Assembly (NCBI RefSeq): GCF_009905375.1
Contig: NC_133647.1
Location: 169,554,275 to 169,618,274 of the forward strand
Direction: 5' to 3'
DNA length: 64,000 nt
Origin: Apium graveolens
Taxonomy: Eukaryota > Streptophyta > Magnoliopsida > Apiales > Apiaceae
Below, piece by piece: positions 55,311 through 64,000 of this stretch. Within the stretch, counting starts at the first letter, position 1; each line of letters starts with the position of its first letter. The notes under the pieces are model-generated. The model had not been told where the DNA came from. It searched no databases and saw only the letters and a program-made list of their open reading frames with translations. Both the position numbers and the translations under genes were made by a program.

Positions 55311-56674
55311 ATTAAATAATATTCTTTATTTTGTTAAAGAATAATGTTTCGATAATCAAACTTACTTTTGATTATTCAAATAAAGATAGTACTTTCGTAT
55401 AAGTATATCTTTGGTTATTTAATATTCATTTCAAGTATGAGTTTTAACACTTCTACTTCGATTATTTTTATAGAGATTATCCTTTTTGGGAATATTATTT
55501 AAATAATAATATTCAGATATTTTCTAATATATTGGGACTGATTTATTTTAATAAATCAGCAGTACTCCAAACATTCTTAAAAATGTTTTTGAGTCTTCAA
55601 AATAATTTTAAAAGTTAGAGCGGATCCAAAAACTCATTTTTATAGTTAAGATCTTCCTTTCGAAGGGGATTTAAATACTCGCTCAAAACTTGAGGGATCC
55701 GGCTCAGTGGTGTATTTTACATTCGCAACGAGGTTGCTGTTTTGATAAATGAATTGATTACTTACCCAACGTTCGGGAAGTAAGTCCACCTATTGAGTCG
55801 GCATAAGCAACATGGGCTCAGTGGGCGTCCATGAAAGTGTAAGTGGCTCAGTGGGAGTCCATCAAATGCGTAAGTGGCTGAGTGGCAGTCTAGCATAAGG
55901 TCCTATTACGACCAGGTTGATGACCAGTGGGGAATTCGCCCATCTACTAGTAGAAAAGGTTACTTATTGGTATCTTTGCCTGATCAGCAAGATATCAGGT
56001 TTATGCCAAGGTTTTCTCCTTTCCAAAATTCATTGGATATTGTAACTCTGTTTATAATTTTCATAACAGAGGTTTTCAAGGAGTGTATGAAATGTATATA
56101 TATATAGGTGTATATATATATCGGGACTTAATGAAGTATCTCATAACTTTATTATTTATAATGATATTTCAAGGATTGAATCTATTCAAGTCTTATCTTG
56201 TAGTCTCATTTGGGTGATGAACTTTTGAAACTGATTATAACTTGAACGGTGGTAGTTCAAGTAGTATTCGGATATAAGTATATTGGAGTATCTTGTAACT
56301 TCACCTTTTAAACTTATATCTAGTAAATGATTATCTTGTGCATGTCAAAGATTTTCGTAAAAACGTTGAGACAAGGTTAAATATATGAGATCACCTTGCA
56401 ACGATATTTTATACAGTTATAAATGGGAACTCTGTGTATATTATACATGTCAGAGGATTTCAAAGATTGTGAAAAGTATATATGTACATATATACTGAAT
56501 ATTTTGTGACTTGGTCGCGGTAAGATATCAAACTTGGTTCATTTCTTCTTGACCAAGACTTTCATGATTACTATGAGAATGCTCATATATTGTAAATCAT
56601 TATACATATTATTTTGGTGGGCTTGTTGCTCACCCTTGCTTTCTTCTTTCATCACACAACATCAGCTAGACAAG

Positions 56675-56821
56675 ATGAACAGGACCAAGCTTCCAATTCG
56701 CAAGCGGTTAGAAAATGTTCCGCAGTTTTCTGGAAGCGTTGATGCCGCCGTAGCTGAGGTAGGAGCTACCAATAGGCTAGGTTTTCAACTATTGATGAAC
56801 CAGATTTATGTATATTTATGA
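56675..56821 (+). CDS. LTR micro-ORF of G (48 codons), H3 tail-like start
   Basis: ATG nine nt after the acceptor; stop TGA at 56819. It begins MNRTKLPIRKRLENVP. Compared with MARTKQTARKS of histone H3, identities are Met, Arg2, Thr3, Lys4, Arg8 and Lys9. The remainder is a mildly acidic, Ala/Val-rich stretch ending QLLMNQIYVYL. The copy at 28719 shares most of the frame. The 3' LTR copy lies beyond the window. Translation and function are unproven. Confidence 0.45.
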   Translation: MNRTKLPIRKRLENVPQFSGSVDAAVAEVGATNRLGFQLLMNQIYVYL

Positions 56822-57075
56822 ATTATAATAATGGCAAAGAAATGTAAATTTATTCAGAAACCCTTTTAAGGTGTATTGGCATATAATTATGGAATAAAAC
56901 GACTTGTGATTATTTTTGGATATTCATCTCTGAGACTATAACTTGTGGTGTGTGTGTTTATGGTGGGGTCACAGTACAGAATAGTTGATTAATTATTAAG
57001 ATTGGGTGTTATTAAGGGAAATGGAACTCGTGACAACCCGGATCCCCGACCCCGGATTTGGGGGTGTTACAGAAA

Positions 57076-57087
57076 TGGTATCAGAGT
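57076..57087 (+). other. Primer binding site of G
   Basis: TGGTATCAGAGT, four bases after the LTR end, a near-perfect initiator-Met tRNA site as used by chromoviruses. Confidence 0.92.
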
Positions 57088-57258
57088 GAAGCGTTATAAA
57101 CCTCAGAGATGATGTGGCGTTAAGATAATAAGTTCACTAAGATAATAAGAACTATTGTCAAGTTCATAGTCGGACTACCTAACGTAGTACTGACAGTTAA
57201 AACCCTTATGGGAACCCTTATAAATATCGTGATAGTAACATAGTTCGTTCTCGTATAG

Positions 57259-58107
57259 GGCAGCGGGGCACCGAACCCTGAGGTTCAGGAGCATCAGCAT
57301 GATGATGTTTTATTACATGTTGGAGATCAAATTGTAAATCTGATAGAGTACCCTAACGAGGGACCGGATGAGATTCATATTGAGAATGTTGCGGTTGAGG
57401 ATGTTATCCCAGAAGGGATTGTTGCCGAGGAGGATCTCGTGGAGGATCCTGACGAGAATGAAGAGAGGACTGCTGAGGAATTGATGACCGTAGTCAGGGC
57501 GACTACCAGAGCAAGAGTGGCTGCGGGGGTGGCACTAGAGAATGAAGAGTTACCAAGGGCACAAAGGTTAATGAGGGCAGAAGGAGTGGGGCCTTCTACG
57601 ACACCAATTATACTAGTATCAGACCCTCTTCCCGAGGCTCCTGAAGACATCCATGAGGTTCCACCAATTCCTGTTCCCTCCCCTGTACAGAGCCCAGCAC
57701 CTACTGAGGAAATGCCACCTTTATCTCCTGCACCATTATCACCTGATACCATGCTTGGTTATCCATTTGGATCCCCTGGGCCTGCACCACCTGCACCCCA
57801 TGGACTGCTAGATGCAACCACTCAGGCTTCTCTTATCGTCGATTATTACATGACTTTGGGTGGCCTGTCCGAGGCCCGTAATGTTAGGAGTGATCTGTTG
57901 GATCGACTTACTGCACCAAGGATTGAGGGCGGGGTACTTCCGGCAGGATTAGCTCATAGCATGAAAAGGATTAAGGCTATCACCCGTGTTACAGCTAGAG
58001 GCCATCTTGAGGGTCAGATTGATCCAGCTCTACTTGCCACTATCTTAGACCTCACCACCTCTGTGATGGAGCAGGTTAGGGATGTCGTGCGTGCCCGCAT
58101 TTCTTGA
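57259..58107 (+). CDS. ORF1 of G, unrecognised protein upstream of gag
   Basis: The frame is open from 57259 (after a TAG) to TGA at 58105. The first in-frame ATG is 57484, giving 207 residues, while the upstream open part (acidic, EDVIPEGIVAEEDLVEDP) may belong to a non-ATG or spliced start. Contents: an Ala/Arg/Glu-rich helix, a Pro-rich middle (PPIPVPSPVQSPAPTEE), then a compact C-terminal region (LLDATTQASLIVDYYMTLGG ... TSVMEQVRDVVRARIS). There is no zinc knuckle, protease or nucleic-acid motif. It is the only long intact frame in G, separated by ~750 bp from the recognisable gag remnant. It may be an accessory ORF or a split Gag N-terminus. Confidence 0.6.
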   Translation, partial: GSGAPNPEVQEHQHDDVLLHVGDQIVNLIEYPNEGPDEIHIENVAVEDVIPEGIVAEEDLVEDPDENEERTAEELMTVVRATTRARVAAGVALENEELPRAQRLMRAEGVGPSTTPIILVSDPLPEAPEDIHEVPPIPVPSPVQSPAPTEEMPPLSPAPLSPDTMLGYPFGSPGPAPPAPHGLLDATTQASLIVDYYMTLGGLSEARNVRSDLLDRLTAPRIEGGVLPAGLAHSMKRIKAITRVTARGHLEGQIDPALLATILDLTTSVMEQVRDVVRARIS

Positions 58108-61100
58108 TCCATGGTAGTGTGCAGAGCCAGAGCGATCAGATAAGGGTTTCATGTAGCACCGCTTTTGGAGGATTAGTCTAAGTTATGAATGATTAGTTTT
58201 AATGACGAGATGATTATCTATGGTAGTACTTTTGGGATATAAGCGATCAGATCAAATGATGTAATTCTCTTTAATGTGTTCAGTAGTTGTACCCTCGAAC
58301 AAATGGTTATGTATATATTCGTTAATTTCAGTTCAGATCAGTTGTTTGTGATAAGTTCATATTGTTAATTGCACTATTAACACTTAAGAGAGTGTCATGA
58401 AGTTTATAGAACTTGAGAATTCATAATTTGCAATCATGCAAGGACAGAATGAGGGAAAGACTTAAGCAAATTAAGTAAAATAAATATCCAGAGATTCTTA
58501 AAATTTTTCCAAGCATTATACCCCAATGAGGAATAAGATTAGGGGCAAACCTTGAATGTGATAATTAGGGAGGTCGTAATTAAGATATAAGGAACCCAGA
58601 ATATAATGAAGTGGAAAATAAAGATTTTAAATTAAAATATGACCCCAATTATGGGGAGTAGGAAGAAATATTTAGACTGAGAAAACAGAAGTCGAGCAAG
58701 ATAGGAAGAATCGGGATGGTACTCCTATTGGGCAATCCATGGACCTGCCTAAAACAAAACTTATACTTTTACCCTAACCACCACCTTGAGGAAACAATGT
58801 GGTGTGAAATTCTTTCAGGACCTTTAAGTCCCTAAGCTCTCAGAGTTCCAAGGGAATAGCTGACCCAGCCGAGGCAAGAGCCTGGCTAAAGGAAATACAG
58901 GAATCATTTGAGATTCTAAATGATTGACGAATCAGAAAATAGTGTTTTTGTCACTTACCCTCCTAAGAGAGAGACCACCCACTGGTGAAAGACCAAGAAA
59001 GGCATGGAGCAAGAGGTTATAATAAACTGATTACAGTTCAGTCAATTGTTTTCAGGAAAGTACTTCCCAAGGTTATGGAGATAGTGTAAAAGCTTTAGAG
59101 CCAGAACAAGGCGGACGAGTATGATGAATTATGAATCTAAGTTGTAAAAGTTGTCAAGATTCGTTCTGAGGACACGAATCCAGAATGACGGGATGTTTGA
59201 AATCAATGCTTATGTTGTGTTAGTTCAGGAAATAATGATAAGAGAAAGGAAAATAAAAAGAAACTGAAGTGGAAAGGAATATAAAGGCAATAGAGTTTGA
59301 GGAATAATAAGGAATTTGGGTATGAGGAAACCCTAAAGACTCGTAGCAATAGAAATAGAACAATAAGTAATCGTCAGGATGAGGGTGATTCACCATGAGT
59401 TAAATTGATGGTTGAAGGCATAAGAGATACATATATGTTGTACCCCCTTCAAGTTGGAAGGATTCGGGAAACCTTGAGATAGTTCGAAGGATAAATAATG
59501 AGACGCGGATAGACGAGGAGACAAGAAAGTAAGAAATTAGGAAAATTGGATGAAGGAAGTGACCTTCAAGAAGGTGGAGTGTGAGACCGGTGGCTTGATA
59601 CCCAGGAAGGAAGACGCCAGGAATGAGAGATATCCCAACATTGAGATGACTGTTGAGATAAACAACAAAAGTAAATACGGAATTATTAAGAAGAAGTTCA
59701 CGTTGAACACGACCGATATCTTCCAGAACATCCTTGTTATCATTACCGAATCAGGCAAGAAAAGTGGATAACCGTTATTGTCTTTTGGAGGCCATATGGA
59801 TTGACCTCATTTTGGATAAGGATATTATTATGAAATTAGGCATATACTATCGAGGTGGAAATGATTGAATAAAGACACCCTCATCAGGGATATATGACTT
59901 GATTTATCCATGGAAGGATGCATGTACCTTTTTAAAGGTGAAATTAAGGATAGAACATCGGTAACTTAAAACGAATCCTAGGGGAATGCATAAAGGTTGA
60001 CATTTCACCCGTAATAGGGACAACATGAGTTTTGACAAGTATGAATTGGAAAGGATCAAGGTAACAACAACCTTTAAAGATCAGTAAAGAAATTTTTCAG
60101 AAGTACATAGACAATGGTTCTAGTATTAGTAAACGGTATTTTGATATGCCCTGTATCTAGGGAATACAGGAGGAACGATTCAAGGATAACCTTAGAGGTT
60201 TTACAAGGAGAAAGGTAATATTCAAAATTCTCAAGAATAGAAATATTGATAAAGGAAATATGATGTAATTATAATGATGCCAAGTGGGGCACGTGTTAAA
60301 CCACGAGAAAGTATGGATCGAACCAGTAAAGGTCGAAATTGTTCAGGGAAATTAGGACCTAAGATAAAAGATGTTCTAAGTATGATTGAGAGTCAGTCAT
60401 GACAGTGATTAACCTCTAAAGACTGAGGCAATAACTTATGTAAAAATGGTGATATTTTTTTTACTCATCAGATTTTAAGGAAAACATCTTCACATAAGCA
60501 GTGATTGAAATGAGGTAGAAAATTTATTTGGAGGTGGTTAAAATGACATTGACTGTAAGGAAATTTTACTATCGGGAAAGGCCAAAGAGGTGGCCGACAC
60601 TTTAAAGGTAAGAGGATAATTATAGGCACTTGTGCCAAAGGAATACAGTGATGATGGTTAAAGCTGTGAAGGTTGTATTATGGTTTAGAAGATTGACATT
60701 CCTTTTGATGACTGTGCAATACCCAACCATAATAGTAGTTGGTAAAGGTTTAATTCGTGTAATTGCCATGAGCGGGCTATCTATCTCAGAAGGTACTATC
60801 TTGAGATAAGCCAGGACCATATTTCAAAAAGGACTAGACGAACCTTTGAGTTAAGTCTTCTATTGAAGGCATATGATTAAGAATGGTATTAACCTGCTAT
60901 CGTTGCTTTGATTGAAACTCTTCTGCAATTTTATCTGCTTCATGTCATGAAAGTACGTCAGGATCTGGACTGTTCTTCATGAATTATGAATGGTAATTAT
61001 GTTAACTCCTTAGAAGAATTTGATACGACAGGTATGGACTCCGTATGGTTAGCTATTAAGATTCCAAGGAAAATGAATGACGACAGTAGGTCAGTGGTGG

Positions 61101-62080
61101 ACCATAGTAATGCAGCAACGATTCTTTGAATAATGAGCCGATTACAACCGTGAGAGTTGTAGTGTAATGGATGTTGAGATTGGGTACCCCTAATCGGGTT
61201 GTGGTGATGTATAAGTTATCGTTGAATAGACTGGTTAAGTAGATTATCTACCTATTGAATATTTATTCCTTCTTATCAATAGAGAGTCGTATTACTATAC
61301 GAGGAAGGTTGCGATGCAAGCATATAATTCTAGTAACGATGGTGTCTAGAATGAGATCCCAGATTCGATTTTCGATGTCGAGGGAGTTTCAAAGGTGATT
61401 ATGTATAAGCTCGAGGAAGAGCATGGGTCCATAGAATGATGGACGGAATAGCAAAAATATTTAGGCATGTGAAATACGATGCTATAATACTTGATGTTGA
61501 TATAAATACATATATGTTTTGTTCTCCTATGACAAACCTCTATAGTTCAGAGGTAGATTCCAAGCCAGATATTTTATGGCAATATTTTTTACATATATAC
61601 AATTCTCTTCAGTTCGTTCTTTTCTCTTCATTTCATTTCATGTAAGCTGAGAAGAACAACCCTTCCAGAAGGGGAGGTATTGCCGAATGACTATCTATCT
61701 GTGTGATAGAAGCCTAGTAGGATACCACATGTCATTTAATTGCTTGTCAAGTGCTAAAGGTTGGCCACCTTCTGTACTAACTATGCAATTGAACAAGTGT
61801 TCATGATCATAGTGATCTCTCAACAAATTCCTTTACTTCTATATGATGGATCAAGCTTTCGAAGATGGAAGCAGCTAAAGGAAGTAGTATTAGTACGATG
61901 GTATTCCGATTCTAACGCGTTAGTGATACTAAGGTTGACGTGGTTATTAAAAGGTTATAGAACGCTAACGAGCAAAAGTATAACCAGTATAATATTAGGA
62001 ACGGAAGGTAGTAGCGATTACGAACTGGAAAAGAATGGGTATTGAGAAGAAAAAGCTCTAATGCTAAAAGCTATAATGAG
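58108..62080 (+). pseudogene. Decayed gag-pol of G
   Basis: The gag capsid block ADPAEARAWLKEIQESFEI (about 58860-58915) is clear. A 73-codon run (59550-59771) ends the only other sizeable frame. From 59800 to 62080, protease, RT and RNase H should lie here by family order, but I cannot point to their active-site motifs. The decay is far greater than the LTR difference suggests. Confidence 0.7.
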
Positions 62081-62800
62081 AGTCTGTGCAATAGACTTGA
62101 GAGAATTTGGAATGATCACTTAACGCGGATTGAGTTTTCTCACGATAATAGATCGTATGTCAGGTATCGAGATGTCGTCTTATGAGATCTTTGAGGGAAG
62201 AAAATTTTGATCTCCCTTATGTTAGGATGAAATTGTAGAGCGCAAGATGTTCGGACCAGCAATGGTCCAAAGGACCAAGGATATGATAGATCTAATCAGA
62301 GGACGGCTGGTAGTAGCCCAAGATGGACATGAGAAATATGTTAATTTGACACGAAAGGACAAAGAATAGGAAATAGGGGACCTAGTAATGTTAAAGGTAT
62401 CCCTTGGAAATGATTGATGAGGTTCAAAAAGAAAGGAAAGATAAGCCTACGAATTGTTGGACCCTTTGAGGTATTAAGACGTATTGGGAAGTTAGCATAT
62501 GAGCTAGCCCTACCCCCGAACATGTAGTAAGTTCATAACGTGTTCCACATATCAATGTTAAGGAAGTGTAATTCGGATGCCAGACAAATAGGGGCATATG
62601 AGTGCATAGACATGCAACCAGACGTAACCTACATGGAACAACCAGGAAGGGTTATAGATCAAAAATGGACAAATGCTTGGGAGAAGTGTTATCAAACTAG
62701 TCAGAGTTTGATGGTAGAACCACAATGTGGGAAAATTACGTAAGAGTTAGAAAGTGCAATGCTAAGAAAGTATCCCTACTCATTTTCTATCTGATTCCGG
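62081..62800 (+). pseudogene. Integrase end and chromodomain-like tail of G
   Basis: Frame-shifting similarity to the chromovirus integrase: WNDHLTRIEFSHDN near 62110, LIRGRLVVAQDGHEKYV near 62292-62343, GDLVMLKVS, GPFEVLRRIGKLAYELALPP near 62460-62515, and VHNVFHISMLRKCNSDAR near 62530-62590. The tail YMEQPGRVIDQK ... ELESAM ... KYPYSF occupies the chromodomain position. Stops occur throughout. In the family the chromodomain steers insertion to methylated H3. Confidence 0.78.
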
Positions 62801-62811
62801 GACGGAATCCT

Positions 62812-62827
62812 TTTAAGGAGGGGAGAC
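62812..62827 (+). other. Polypurine tract of G
   Basis: TTTTAAGGAGGGGAGAC directly before the LTR start. Confidence 0.85.
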
Positions 62828-64000
62828 TGTAATAACCCCAATTTTTGGAATTTTTGAAACCCTTATGAATAGTGTTTTGCTGAATAAGAAAATTTTTCAT
62901 GCCACACTATGTAGGGGTTCTTTTATTGATCTTCTGGGATATTATTAGTACTCTATGTGGTATATAAGTGTATGTAAAGATCGTCAGAATCCAAATCCGA
63001 ACACTTTGATTTTTCCCAGAAATCTACCAGATACAGAAAGAATTGAGTATAAGGTAACAGAATAAAAAGGATTTAAATTCAAGGATTCTAAGAGAGGATC
63101 ATAAAAAGGAAAATAATGTATTGAGAAAGGTTAAGGAAACCTAAGTAATAAGATCCCGGGTATGATCCCTCAAACGATAAACGAAAACGAAAGTTAAGCG
63201 AACCGTATAACAGATCAGCGGTCATTAGCCAAATAATTAAAAGCTAATCAAAGAGATTAGAGGGGATGATGTCATCAAACCAATGAGAAGAGGTCAAGTA
63301 AGGGATGATGACATAACAAGGTGACATAAGCATGACATAAGGGGGAAGGAGGTGTGGTTGATTTAAAACCACACAAAGTTCAAGGTTAAAAAGGTAATTA
63401 ACCAAAATCAAGCTAAAAACAACCAACCACCAATCATTTCACCCAAAACCAAAGATCATTTCATTTTCTTCACCTTGCTCTCAGCTTCTTCTTCTTTTCC
63501 AAAGCAAGAAAGTCAAAATCATAGTTCCAAGCTTTGTTAAATTACAAGGTAATTATCTAAGACTCCTTATGCATAGTTATTAATATCCTATAATTTGAGC
63601 TCGTAAATCATCCACAATCTCTTCCTAAAAATCATGGAAGAATATGGTGAATATTGTTTTTCAAGAACTAAATTTTTTTGTTCTTGAAGTTTTGTTTCGA
63701 TTAAGCTTGGATAAGGACTTTAAGGGTGATTCCAAGCCATTCTCTTGATTCTCCACTGTCCAAGGAAGGTATAACCCCTCCAAATTTAGTTCTTGAAGTT
63801 TTGTTTCGATTAAGCTTGGATAAGGACTTTAAGGGTAATTCCAAGCCATTCTCTTGATTCTCCACTCTCCAAGGAAGGTATAACCCCTCCAAACCCTAAC
63901 TTTATTTGAGTAATTAGGTTTAGTTTTGTTGTTATAATTCATGAGAGGTTTGCTAGTTGTAAATGTAGAGATTAGTTGATTTTGTGAAGTTTTTGGAGTG
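62828..64000 (+). repeat. 3' LTR of G, first 1173 bp
   Basis: TGTAATAACCCCAATTTTTGG, parallel to the 5' LTR from 52873. It differs by a few substitutions and by a tandem duplication of about 109 bp (copies start at 63680 and 63789) that the 5' LTR lacks. It continues past the window, so the micro-ORF region is not covered. Confidence 0.93.
63680..63897. repeat. 109-bp tandem duplication in 3' LTR of G
   Basis: GTTCTTGAAGTTTTGTTTCG begins at 63680 and again at 63789; both copies run to ACCCCTCCAAA. The 5' LTR has one copy (from about 53731). The duplication lies in the candidate intron near its 5' end. Confidence 0.9.

Larger units (their letters stand above)
53595..56665 (+). other. Candidate intron inside LTR G (3071 nt)
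   Basis: Donor ACAAG/GTAATT at 53594/53595 follows a leader-like exon. The acceptor at 56665 reads ACATCAG, with a CTCAC branch-like motif at 56629-56633 and the tract CTTGCTTTCTTCTTTC between. The acceptor is nine nt before the micro-ORF ATG. Same arrangement and nearly the same length as in LTR S2, though the intron bodies look unrelated. Confidence 0.5.
52873..57071 (+). repeat. 5' LTR of G (4199 bp) with embedded mini-gene
   Basis: TGTAATAACCCC to GGGGGTGTTACA. A TATA-like TATATAAG is near 53007, a leader-like CT/A-rich segment at about 53460-53594, a candidate 3.07-kb intron, a micro-ORF at 56675 and AATAAA at about 56893. It also holds an AT microsatellite and a five-unit minisatellite. 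The 3' LTR starts with the same sequence at 62828. Confidence 0.92.
52873..64000 (+). mobile_element. Ty3/gypsy element G, chromovirus-like, 4.2-kb LTRs, pol decayed
   Basis: 5' LTR 52873-57071, Met-tRNA primer site at 57076, an open ORF upstream of gag, heavily decayed gag-pol (58110-62800), purine tract, and 3' LTR from 62828 running past the window end. The gag block (ADPAEARAWLKEIQESFEI near 58860-58915) and the integrase end with a chromodomain-like tail (YMEQPGRVIDQK, ELES, KYPYSF near 62625-62790) point to the Tekay/Del type of chromovirus. The LTRs look about 97 percent alike over their first few hundred bases, whereas pol is full of stops. Confidence 0.88.

Noticed and set aside
57375..57752. 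125-codon Ser/Gly-rich frame antisense to ORF1 of G
   Set aside because: Its composition mirrors the Pro/Ala/Glu codons of ORF1 on the opposite strand.

Overview
This window is plant nuclear DNA from a large, repeat-rich genome. The evidence is nested LTR retrotransposons of typical plant lineages, initiator-Met tRNA primer sites, TATA boxes of plant form, a Mutator-type MITE, a hAT transposase remnant and a scrap of a plant SnRK2 kinase gene. A eudicot is likely, but the species cannot be fixed from sequence reading alone. I see no intact host gene, rRNA, tRNA or CRISPR array. Almost everything is retrotransposon, most of it inserted into other retrotransposons.

Left block (1-30.4 kb). An old Ty1/copia (A, 1-1343) is cut by copia B (1344-9339, +). 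The 3' LTR of B is cut by a Sirevirus-like copia C (9340-25802, -) that carries an envelope-like extra ORF downstream of pol. C is in turn hit by two solo LTRs of Ty3/gypsy type with clear 5-bp target duplications: S1, 13633-16973, in the env-like ORF; and S2, 20406-24457, between integrase and reverse transcriptase. It is also hit by a 666-bp Mutator-like MITE with a 9-bp duplication (24588-25253). C ends abruptly at about 25802 against a 5'-truncated gypsy LTR (25803-29113), which abuts the 3' end and LTR of copia D (29114-30394).

Middle (30.4-33.9 kb). AT-rich DNA with a hAT dimerisation-domain remnant and an SnRK2 kinase fragment that still has its intron.

Right block (33.9-64 kb). Sirevirus-like copia E (33902-39449, +) is cut in its RT by a second copy of family C (C', 39450-42469, -). 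C' is cut by a second copy of family B (B', 42470-52872, -). B' is hit by a nearly intact young copia F (42723-50119, TSD GGATG) and by a gypsy element G with 4.2-kb LTRs (52873 to beyond the window end).

Most interesting observation. The gypsy-type LTRs (S1, S2, G and its relative at 25803-29113) each carry, about 170-400 bp before their 3' end, a short ORF placed 9-12 nt after a good plant 3' splice site (CTCAC branch-like motif, pyrimidines, AG). A donor-like site 2-3 kb upstream follows a leader-like segment, so each LTR looks like an intron-containing mini-gene. In S2 the peptide begins MVRFKQTARKT and in G it begins MNRTKLPIRKR. Both keep the spacing of the histone H3 tail (ARTKQTARKS), and S2 contains KQTARK exactly. 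G also shows a chromodomain-like integrase end, and chromodomains of this class are known readers of methylated H3 tails. The peptide resemblance and splice signals are seen in the sequence; histone mimicry is inference.

A second pattern is in promoters. Three copia LTR families carry tandem short motifs 170-230 bp upstream of the TATA box. C and F, otherwise unrelated, share the same motif (AAGTTCTGA/TCAGAACTT), while E uses CAACGGATGATC.
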